NCBI RefSeq assembly: GCF_963678635.1
Contig: NC_087068.1
Coordinates: 46,639,785 to 46,703,784, forward strand
Length of the DNA stretch: 64,000 nt
Direction: 5' to 3'
Source of the DNA: Symsagittifera roscoffensis
Taxonomy: Eukaryota > Xenacoelomorpha > Acoela > Convolutidae
Shown: piece after piece, positions 58,001-64,000 of the stretch
Layout of the letters: every line of letters begins with the position of its first letter
Position numbering within the stretch: position 1 is the first letter of the stretch
Notes under the pieces: generated by a model
Told to the model about the DNA's origin: nothing
Seen by the model: the letters and a program-made list of their open reading frames with translations, nothing else
Databases searched by the model: none
Position numbers and translations under genes: made by a program

Positions 58001-61000
58001 AGAACCTTGAAGAGGCGACAATAAATTGATTCCTTGTTGTCGGAAAAGAGAGCGTAAACGAGAGGAACGCGATATCCTTCAACTGAAGTGTGTATTATAT
58101 AAGTTTGGCAAAATACGTTCGTAGCAGTCGAAAACATTCCATAGCAGAACCAATCATCTGATAGTCAAAGTATGTCTAGCCCAGGTAAAGTGGGGAAAAC
58201 GATAACCCGATCTTCATCTTGGGGACCAAAGTCGTGTAAAAGAAACTGCTCCCCGTCGTGAGTTTTCTGTAGGGCCAGAGGAAGTTCAGAGCCAGTCAGC
58301 GAAATTGGCTCTGCCATCAATGTTATTTTTTTGCTACGAACTCTATTTTTAGCTTGTTGGTTGGAACAGCTGTTTCTCGTTTAACATCACGCTGGGCTGC
58401 AAAAATAGTCTGCCGTGTTGTTTCATCCAAAACTGCTGCTCGATCCATAAGATTTTTCCTCACTTTTTGTTTTTCGATGTCAGCCGGATCGGGGAAGTGC
58501 AGTCATCTTTAACTATCTCGATGGAGTCCTCTTTTGTACTCACACCTCCATTGCACACATCTGCTTTGTGTACAGCGCCAGGAAAGAGAGTTGCTTGACA
58601 GTGTAATGCATATCCTTCAAAAATTAGTAACTGGGAGTTTTTGTTAGTAAGTATCGTTTCCTTTGATAGTAAGTTAATTGTGTTCGGTTGAGTGGTGCCA
58701 TGCCAAATGTTCGCAAATGAAACGACTTGAGTAATCTGTATGTTTTTGACTGGATTCAACAAAGAGTCAATTTTTTTAGTTGTTAACTTTTGTTTCGCAG
58801 ATTATTGCTTTTGATGAGTAGACGCTGCTGGTATCTAGTTAGTTCTATATTCTCTGCTAAACTACCAATATCATTCAGATTAATTAGAACCAATAAGTTT
58901 TTGATCCGTGCCAATTTTTTTTATCAATTCAAGGAACAGTTATCACTTCTATCATTGGGACTGATTTGTGGACTATTTTCGGGACTGTTTTGTATGGAAC
59001 TGTTTTTTTTGGACTTGGATATATTTTTACGGGCTATTTGGTACAGGACTGTTTTTATTGGACTATTTCTTACAGACTTTAAACTCAGTGGATGATGTTT
59101 TTCCAAAAAGAGATTTTTTCAATAGTCTTTTTTTTGTTAGTGCATACGAAGTCTGAACAACAACAAATTGTTTAACTTTTATTAAGAACCATGAATCTTG
59201 TGAATACTCTAATATAGGTCTTGGTGATATTTTTTTCAGTAAAGTCTAAAATTTGATGCCTGTTTAAAGTCATTTCATTTCCTTTATTGAAAGAAAGGCA
59301 AGCTCAACTATCGAACAGCAAAAAAAGTAAAAGTTACGAAAAACGTGATCGACTTCTAACTTCGAAATTGGAATTAAATTTTCAGATTTCCTAGCGAAAT
59401 AAAAAAATTACTTATTGATCTAGTTTTCTGATATTGGATTAATTATATCAAAAAAGTGTATCATAAATGGTTCTTAAAATTCAAAGAACTTTAAGGCTAT
59501 CTATGTCTTCTTTGAAACTTGAAAGTTTTTTTTTAAAAACAATTCAGTATTTTAACTGTTTTCTTTGCGTTCATGGCGCAACTGTCCGTTGGCTATGTTT
59601 TAAGATATCCTTTTGTTTTAATGTAATTTTAAACCAAATTGAAAGTAGGAATTTTATGTGACGTTGTTCTCTTTCAGAGGTCAGTCTAATATCATGGATG
59701 TGGAGCAAGAGCGAAACAACAAACTGTTTCCAGTATCCGTTCTGCCTACCCTCAGAGAACAAGATGCGGCTAAACTGTGTGATGAAGGGTCCCTGTTTGT
59801 GGCTGCATGGTACAGGTCACAAGGAGATCTAGACGCATCCTTGACATGTTTGAGGAGAGCAGATTCGTCATTGCAGAGATCACCCCAGAGCGCAATTATG
59901 AAAGCAGAAGTAAGATGAGCTGTTTTTCTTGGCAGTCATTAGTAAATATCCACTTGATTTGAGAAAAACAAACAATAGTATTTACTCGTGTACATTATTT
60001 GAAACAAATGGTAGGAGAATATCACGTCTTGCGACCTGTTTCTAAGACTCACAAGATAAGAAGAAAGATAAATAGTAGGCTAGATCCCTAAAAAAAGATA
60101 GGTCTCTAGACATAAAAAGGTACAGAATGTTTTCATGAAAGACGTTTCGTATGGCAGAATTTCCGACCAATTAAATCAAACTGTTTTCAAAGAGCGAGCT
60201 CTGATTGAATTATCTTTTTTGATTTCAGGTTTTACACGACAAGTCCATGAATGACAACCTTGAAGACCGAGACAGTCAGAGGGAACTGCTGAACACCTCG
60301 ATGGGTGAGATCAGCTCCATCCTGAAGAGACGAGACCTCCCAGTCTCGGTGAAGAAGGAGGCGCAGAAACAGCTGAACAATGTGGCCAACAGACTGACTG
60401 AATTGGACAGGCTGGATGAACTGGATCATCAAAATGCAGCTACGACTGCTTCTTGGTATGGAGACGGAAGTTTTGGTTAGTTGTTTTCTTTGTTTATGCA
60501 ATTGAAGCTCTGCATTTTAGCGGTTTTGTGCTCAGTTAGGGATTGACTAATCTCAAGTAATGGCAAGGAACTAGAGTCAAGGCTGGACGAGATTTCAAGT
60601 GCCTCGAAACTAGTAGAGATTCAAGTACAAAAACATGTAAAAGGCGCTTTTCAGTCAAATTCCGAAAATTGATTCTGATAGCAAAAATGTTGCTCGGTGT
60701 CAACAAAAAGTGGGTCCAAATTTTTGGTTCTCAGACTTATTTTCACTGTATTCCCTCCTAACTTGTTTTTTGAACGACTAACAATTTGTTTTAAAATGTT
60801 AAAATTCACCCCCTGCTAATCAACATGGAAGAAAATTAAAATTATTTTGTTTTTGTGCATTAATTGCTGTAGTCGGAAAGTTCTGAATTACTTGCATAGC
60901 GGCCGGTTGACACTTAACTGTATTTATGTTGATACTCAAGTAACTAGCTCTGACTTATAGCTCTATATATCGTGAATAAAATGACAATTTTTTTTACCAA

Positions 61001-63325
61001 TTTCTCAAGAAAAACAGCGATTTTCTTTCGTTTCAATAAATATGTCATTCGAGAGCAACAGAAATACTAATCTGATTTTTGCCTTAGGTGGCAGAGGAAC
61101 AAAGAATTCTGAAATATCTGCTAAGTTAGACTCCGTATCTGGTGAACTTTCCGAACTGAATACAAACATACAAGCCATGACTGGAGAACTGAGGACTCTG
61201 CATTACAACTGGAACGACAGTATGCGAGAAATGAATCTAGCAATGAAGAAGTTAGTCGAGCTCCAAATCAATTCCCAAATGAACCGACCTTCGAACTCAT
61301 CTCAAGTCATGGTTCCACCTTCACAGCACCCCATTTTGGTTCCACCCCAAAATTCAATGTTAGCCAATCAGATGCAAATGATGCCTGGTCAAAACATACC
61401 TGCTAATGTAATGTTTCCGCCACCGCACATGTCGCAATTTTTGCCACCCGGAGCGGCCGACGTTCCTCCGGCGCCATCGGGTATGCAGTTTCGATCTCCA
61501 GTGGCGCCTGGGAGTTCCATTGGAACTCATTCTATTCCGTCTATGGGAATGGTTCCTCCAGCGCAATTTCCATCATCAGGTAGTACCATTGGACCAAGTA
61601 TGATGCAGCGAGTAATTCGACAACCAATTGTATCCGAGAAACAGTCTTCGCTAGTTTCTGAAACTGAGGGTCACGGTTCGAATCCAATACTGGCGGCTTT
61701 GCTCAAACCCCCCAGTTCGCAAGTTGAGCTTAAGTTAAGCCAACAATTTCAACCGCCTAAATTGACTTCAACAGTGGAGCATACCCAGGATTCGATTCCA
61801 GCAGGTTCAAAAGGAATCGCAAATGCGGGATCGAGATTAGGAACTCCGCCTAATATTTTAACTTCAACGCCTAAGTTGGCTTCTGGGAAAATTGTTGGAC
61901 AATCCAATTTGGGTACATCTACAAATCCTCTTACTGTTGTAGGATCAAGCTTGAATCCAGCTGATAATTCAGAGGGAGCTGGAAGTTCGAAAAAGTCTCT
62001 ATTTTCGAGCTTGCCTTCTAATAAACCAGATACTGTGAATACAACATCCGCACCTCAATTTTCATCTCTTTTTGCGCCAAAACCAACCCAAGCTGGATCT
62101 GCAGCTACAGGAGCTACCCCGCCTTTCAGTTTCAACCCGCAAGTGAAATCCACGGCCGCGCCTTCAAGTAACTCGACGTTCAGTTTCAAAATGTCAGCTC
62201 CTGTGGTATCTTTTGCGACACCGGCTAGCGTCTTCTCTCCATCCACCGCATCTTCGTCGGGACAATCAGCAGCTCCGTTGTTTACAGGATTCAGAGGGTT
62301 CCAGCCTGTCAACCACATGGCTTTTCAAGATCAGTCTAAACCTAGTTTGGGTACATCGGCTTTTGGCAACGCTTTGAGTACGTCGCCAAGTAAAGCGGCG
62401 AATGACGCTGTAAAGAACATCATTGGCTCAACGACAAAACCAGAAGACAAAAATGAAAACGGAGTGAAACCAGGAGTGCAGTCGGTCCCGGGAACATCGC
62501 AGTTTTCGTTCAAGTTCAATTTGCCTGCGGCAGGTAATGCTGATAGTTCGATACCTGGTAAACTGTCGGCGACTCCTGAAAAGAAACAGCCAGAGATCGT
62601 TCCGAATAATTCACCGGCCGTCGTTCCCGCGGCGAGTGTCCCGAAGAATGTCGTCGCGTCGCCAGGAGCTAATAAAGAAGGGGATGATTCGATTCATGAT
62701 CCTCAATTTGAACCGATTGTGCATTTAGATAAAGTTGAAATTAAAACAGGAGAGGAAACTGAAAAAGCAGTTTTTGAAGAACGAGCCAAACTTCTGAGGT
62801 TTGTGGAGGGCGAATGGAAGGAAAGAGGAACCGGCGAGATGAAAATTCTGAAAACGTGTTCGGAAAAAGGCGCAGCTCTGAAGTACAGAATCGTAATGAG
62901 ACGTGATCAGATTAAAAAACTATGTGCGAATCACGTGATCACAGATGAAATGTCTATCAAAGTTCATCCGAGTAATAATAAATCGCTAGTTTGGATTGCG
63001 AATGACTTTTCGGAAGAGGAAGAAAAATTAGAACAGCTTTGTGTGAGGTTTAAAACTCCGGAAATTGCGCAGAAGTTCAAGACAGTTTTTGATGAGGGAG
63101 TTGAAGTTTACAAGCAAAGAAACGGCGCTTGCAGTACTGTGGAAACAAAGGTTCCAAAAAGTGCTGAAAACAAAAATGTCGACAAAACAACCGACGAAGT
63201 TGAAAAGCCGAAAGAAATCAGCGAAAATGTTGAGACGAAAGAGCCGCAAAAAGATTTGATGCAAGAAGAGAAAAATAAAGAAATTGTTGTGGAAAATATT
63301 GGACCGATAGATACAGAACCAGCAA
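42985..63325 (+). CDS. RANBP2: RANBP2/Nup358 orthologue, ten coding exons, 3' end outside window
   Basis: Giant nucleoporin of the cytoplasmic filaments of the nuclear pore. It binds Ran-GTP and transport factors, helping Ran-GTP hydrolysis and release of export complexes. Ten exons, all with GT-AG borders and compatible phases, give about 1,542 codons in this window. The N-terminus is a TPR-type helical solenoid (exons 1-8), followed by a short coiled coil and a P/M/Q-rich stretch, then F-x-F and F-G motifs (about 62000-62560), and one Ran-binding domain (62690-63115) with F-E-P-I-V, G-E-W-K-E-R-G-x-G, R-R-D-Q and R-F-K-T signatures. The order agrees with vertebrate Nup358. Further Ran-binding domains, zinc fingers or the SUMO-ligase region would lie beyond 64000. 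The last donor at 63326 proves the gene continues. Confidence 0.95.
43093..43109 (+). repeat. Poly-G run in RANBP2 intron 1
   Basis: About 17 consecutive G. Similar runs occur at 51311-51335 and 63766-63781, there tied to a MITE; here no MITE end was recognised. Confidence 0.9.
43165..43912 (+). repeat. Dispersed repeat family Y, copy in RANBP2 intron 1
   Basis: About 745 bp matching 47216-47926 along its length. It starts TACGCTTGCGATTAGAAAGCG (self-complementary arms CGCTT/AAGCG) and ends GCGAAGCTCCGCTTCGCC TCTG (hairpin GCGAAG/CTTCGC). About 130 bp in, it has a tRNA-like TCTGGAGGTAACAAAGACGCC. Several TCGGCTTA strings occur in the body. No coding capacity. Looks like a non-autonomous element with structured ends and a tRNA-like promoter region. 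Confidence 0.85.
44163..44672 (+). repeat. Dispersed repeat family X, copy 2 (RANBP2 intron 1)
   Basis: Partner of 36738-37260, in the same orientation, lying in the first coding intron of RANBP2. It ends with the same CGCCCCTGTGT-type string that closes several other repeats in the window. Confidence 0.85.
44780..44990 (+). repeat. Family-Y fragment in RANBP2 intron 1
   Basis: Carries TAATCGGGAATTAGACTTTTTTCC and, 130 bp later, an aligned AAGGTCTGGGGATTTTAGTCACGG in place of the B box. A diverged internal part of family Y. Confidence 0.55.
45587..46262 (+). repeat. Degenerate tandem repeat of about 180 bp, about four units
   Basis: Recurring landmarks in order: (T)ATGGCCCT(C/T)GGAATAGTCA, GACTTTTCTCGAAAAC, CTACCCTCCCAA, GGTTTGTG and CTCCCCTGCAT, followed by CTACGCCCA. 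Units have diverged strongly. It lies in the first coding intron of RANBP2. Confidence 0.7.
46787..47104 (+). CDS. RANBP2: RANBP2 coding exon 2 (TPR repeats)
   Basis: 318 bp, phase 0 to 0, acceptor TTTTAG, donor GTAGAC. It encodes 106 residues of tetratricopeptide-type helices (A-x-x-Y-F-E-A, A-H-K-L-L-A-D-I-E-L-A-E-G, A-L-H-T-Y-K-D-V-L-R-L-H-P), the most typical TPR part of the protein. Confidence 0.95.
47216..47926 (+). repeat. Dispersed repeat family Y, copy in RANBP2 intron 2
   Basis: Partner of 43165-43912. This copy has the clearest B-box-like string, GGTTCGAATATC, near 47391, following TCTGGAGTCAACGAATGCGCC. Length, ends and TCGGCTTA strings agree with the intron 1 copy. A fragment of a further copy starts right after it (about 47940-48000). 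Confidence 0.85.
48676..48891 (+). CDS. RANBP2: RANBP2 coding exon 3
   Basis: 216 bp, phase 0 to 0, T-run plus CAG acceptor, GTTAAAT donor. Encodes 72 residues of helical TPR-like sequence (L-L-N-E-L-V-N-S-G-Q-T-R-Q-A-F-E-H-V). Confidence 0.92.
49256..49401 (+). CDS. RANBP2: RANBP2 coding exon 4
   Basis: 146 bp, enters in phase 0 and leaves after two bases of a lysine codon; acceptor TTATCAG, donor GTAACG. Helical segment with an M-I-L-V-T-Y-Y-R-Q-I-L-L core. Confidence 0.92.
49654..50416 (+). CDS. RANBP2: RANBP2 coding exon 5
   Basis: 763 bp; its first base completes the split lysine codon and it ends in phase 0 (donor GTACGG). Encodes about 254 residues of the N-terminal domain downstream of the TPRs, weakly conserved but helical. 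It sits between exons that match the vertebrate protein better. Confidence 0.92.
50731..51036 (+). CDS. RANBP2: RANBP2 coding exon 6
   Basis: 306 bp, phase 0 to 0, acceptor ATCTTTTCAG, donor GTGAGT. Encodes a helical stretch with a G/S-rich insert and the I-R-G-V-V-P-G-M-P-T-A-V-L-V-S-L-A-K segment that leads into the conserved exon 7. Confidence 0.92.
51040..51367 (+). mobile_element. MITE-like element with poly-G tract in RANBP2 intron 6
   Basis: Shares AGGTCGACCAAA and TTTCTGCG...AAAATTTTGAAAA with the element at 63738. It ends in 25 G followed by CCCCTCCATTAAATTCGCTACTG, close to the inverse of the CAGGGGCGGATCTAG start at 63738. Such ends are typical of non-autonomous hAT-type elements in invertebrates. 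No coding capacity. Confidence 0.65.
51567..51664 (+). CDS. RANBP2: RANBP2 coding exon 7
   Basis: 98 bp, phase 0 in, leaves after two bases of an arginine codon (donor GTAGCA). Contains R-S-V-H-Y-W-E-K-V-L-P, one of the best conserved short segments of the Nup358 N-terminal domain. Confidence 0.94.
52018..52037 (+). repeat. (GAAA)n microsatellite at the LINE 3' end
   Basis: Five short GAAA units flank the 3' end of the minus-strand LINE, as expected for elements of this group. Confidence 0.7.
52511..55345 (-). pseudogene. LINE ORF2: endonuclease and reverse transcriptase, broken
   Basis: The apurinic-type endonuclease starts near 55345 (H-I-N-V-R-S-L with its catalytic asparagine). It shifts frame in a G-run at 55249-55256, then continues with the L-S-E-T-W-L and G-D-I-N-I-D motifs. 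RT follows with the F-D-L-K-K-A-F-D, G-V-P-R-G-S-I-L-G-P and F-A-D-D boxes (about 53330-53680). Further breaks lie near 54113 and between 53919 and 53863, and a TAG at 53282-53284 precedes the thumb region. The enzyme would nick target DNA and copy element RNA in place. Confidence 0.88.
55392..56285 (-). pseudogene. LINE ORF1 (RNA-binding protein)
   Basis: 297 codons on the minus strand. An acidic start is followed by a coiled coil (about residues 75-125), then an RRM-like segment with R-R-E-N-I-R-I-I-G and V-A-H-R-L-P-G-R-G motifs and a K-P-I-I-V-R-F strand, typical of LINE ORF1 proteins that coat element RNA. The C-terminal part shifts frame near 55480; matching sequence continues in another frame to about 55420. 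Confidence 0.8.
56301..57779. other. RANBP2 intron 7 between LINE and transposase remnant
   Basis: AT-rich, with no ORF of note. ORFs at 56638 and 57413 are short and without features. The LINE 5' end probably lies just right of 56300. Confidence 0.5.
57780..58770 (-). pseudogene. FLYWCH/MULE-type transposase remnant in RANBP2 intron 7
   Basis: On the minus strand, a possible FLYWCH-like zinc-finger segment (L-L-I-F-E-G-Y around 58620) is followed by a short R-A-A-V-L-D-E-T linker (about 58440). Then comes L-H-D-F-G-P-Q-D-E-D-R-V-I-V-F (about 58240-58190) and finally H-x-S-V-E-G-Y-R-V-P-L-V-Y-A-L (about 58090-58050), which is characteristic of MULE transposase-type domains. Frames change at least twice and stops intervene; the D-D-E core is incomplete. 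A decayed Mutator-like transposon or captured FLYWCH gene. Confidence 0.55.
58771..59677. other. RANBP2 intron 7, right part
   Basis: AT-rich, with short T-rich ORFs only. Ends in the acceptor CTCTTTCAG before exon 8. Confidence 0.6.
59678..59909 (+). CDS. RANBP2: RANBP2 coding exon 8
   Basis: 232 bp after an 8-kb intron filled with transposon remnants. Its first base completes the split codon from exon 7 and it ends in phase 0 with donor GTAAGA. Encodes helical sequence with an S-L-F-V-A-A-W-Y-R-S-Q-G-D-L-D-A-S TPR-like motif. Confidence 0.92.
60229..60475 (+). CDS. RANBP2: RANBP2 coding exon 9
   Basis: 247 bp, enters in phase 0 and leaves after one base of a glycine codon (donor GTTAGT). 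Charged helical segment (E-L-L-N-T-S-M-G-E-I-S-S-I-L) that closes the N-terminal domain. Confidence 0.9.
61088..63325 (+). CDS. RANBP2: RANBP2 coding exon 10 (FG region and Ran-binding domain)
   Basis: 2,238 bp, acceptor TGCCTTAG, donor GTAAGT at 63326. Starts with a short coiled coil, continues through a P/M/Q/S-rich region and F-x-F/F-G motifs (F-S-F-N, F-S-F-K twice, G-F-R-G-F, S-A-F-G-N), then the Ran-binding domain (about 62690-63115) and a charged K/E-rich tail. F-x-F-G-type motifs contact transport receptors; the Ran-binding domain clamps Ran-GTP. Confidence 0.95.
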
Positions 63326-63492
63326 GTAAGTTGACTTGATTTTAATTTGTGCGGATTCAGAACAAACACATAACTAGAAAGAATTACAGACATGTTGAAA
63401 TTAAGCGGCCAGTTGTGTGTAAAGCCGTGGTAATTATTTGTCCTATACTGGAGCAGTTGAGCTTTGAATTCTTTGTCAGCGGTGCATAGCAA

Positions 63493-63563
63493 GCATCGTT
63501 GGTGTAGTGGTAGCATAGCAGCCTTCCAAGCTGTTGACATGGGTTCGATTCCCGTACGATGCA
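63493..63563 (+). tRNA. tRNA-Gly (anticodon TCC)
   Basis: 71 bases fold as a complete cloverleaf: acceptor stem GCATCGT/ACGATGC with discriminator A, D arm with the A box TGGTGTAGTGG, anticodon loop CTTCCAA with TCC at 63525-63527, and T arm with the perfect B box GGTTCGATTCC. CCA is not encoded, as usual in eukaryotes. Reads GGA (and GGG by wobble) glycine codons. It lies inside an intron of RANBP2 on the same strand and is transcribed by pol III from its internal promoter; the TTTTT-type stretch needed to terminate is only weak (GTTTTTGG just downstream). Confidence 0.96.
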
Positions 63564-63737
63564 CGTTGTTTTTGGCAAAGTCGACAAAAGCTTAAAAATT
63601 AAGAATTCACTTGATTTACTTTGTTTGATATCATATTTTAGAAACCCTATCTAACTTTCTTTCTTCCCTTCATAAATCGATAAGTACTTTTAAATATCAG
63701 AGATTGAATATTCATACTCGTCAGTAAGCAGACAAAT

Positions 63738-63920
63738 ACCCAGGGGCGGATCTAGGTTTTTCTCGAGGGGGGGGGGGGGGGATTTTCCAAAAATTTCAAA
63801 CATTTGGTCGACCTTTTTTTAGGTCGGCCAAATTAATTTTTTGAGCTCTCACAAAGCACTACAAAGACTGTTTTGGGCAAAGTTTCTGCGCAGGCGGTAA
63901 AATTTTGAAAAGCATGAATA
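63738..63920 (+). mobile_element. MITE-like element with CAGGGGCGGATCTAG end and poly-G
   Basis: Begins CAGGGGCGGATCTAGG, a terminus common in non-autonomous hAT-type elements, then a run of about 16 G. It shares GGTCGACC and TTTCTGCGC...AAAATTTTGAAAA with 51040-51367. The right end was not found before the window ends. Confidence 0.65.
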
Positions 63921-64000
63921 CGTAGTTGTCTAAATACTGCTACCGCTACGTAACCGAAGTTTTGCAGTTGCATGCATAATTTATCGGCAACTTGCAATAG

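Overview
The window comes from an AT-rich, transposon-loaded invertebrate metazoan genome. The evidence is a multi-exon gene with GT-AG introns for the animal-specific nucleoporin RANBP2/Nup358, a eukaryotic tRNA-Gly with internal A and B boxes, and several classes of eukaryotic retroelement and DNA-transposon remnant. The sequence does not let me name the species or phylum.

Left block, 1 to about 34.2 kb: a pile-up of related Ty3/gypsy-type LTR-retroelement material. At 1-4681 a 2,970-bp unit repeats in tandem, carrying a leader with many copies of a TCCGGAGGGGTC-like motif and the start of a coiled-coil gag. The right copy continues as a gag N-terminal ORF (4226-5581), which abuts tail-to-tail a minus-strand gag-pol (10025 down to about 5590) cut off inside reverse transcriptase. 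Next come a 13/14-bp minisatellite (about 10345-10965), a 70-bp triple repeat with inverted CCAAT boxes, and a probable LTR/leader.

From 13364 a plus-strand gag-pol runs to 23862. It is broken by frame changes, and its integrase segment carries an in-frame 1,767-bp tandem duplication (2.4 copies). The same frame continues past a TAG into a macrodomain-like module. Downstream on the same strand lie a 1,456-codon ORF with one good and one degenerate SGNH/GDSL-hydrolase-like domain, a 1,303-codon orphan ORF, and one or two small basic ORFs. The 3' flank at 34.06-34.13 kb resembles the LTR-like sequence at 2.48-2.55 kb. I read 13.4-34.2 kb as one unusually large Ty3/gypsy-family element with about 9 kb of extra coding sequence after pol. 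This is the most interesting thing in the window.

Middle, 34.6-42.3 kb: a decayed C-terminal fragment of a non-LTR reverse-transcriptase ORF, an unidentified minus-strand host gene seen as two phase-compatible exons, and AT-rich sequence with dispersed repeats. Some copies carry tRNA-like B boxes and terminal hairpins.

Right block, 42.98 kb to the end: ten coding exons of a RANBP2/Nup358 orthologue on the plus strand: TPR-type solenoid, low-complexity FG region and one Ran-binding domain. The gene runs off the right edge. Its introns hold repeat copies, a MITE with a poly-G tract, a full-length but broken minus-strand LINE, a FLYWCH/MULE-type transposase remnant and an apparently intact tRNA-Gly(TCC) gene.
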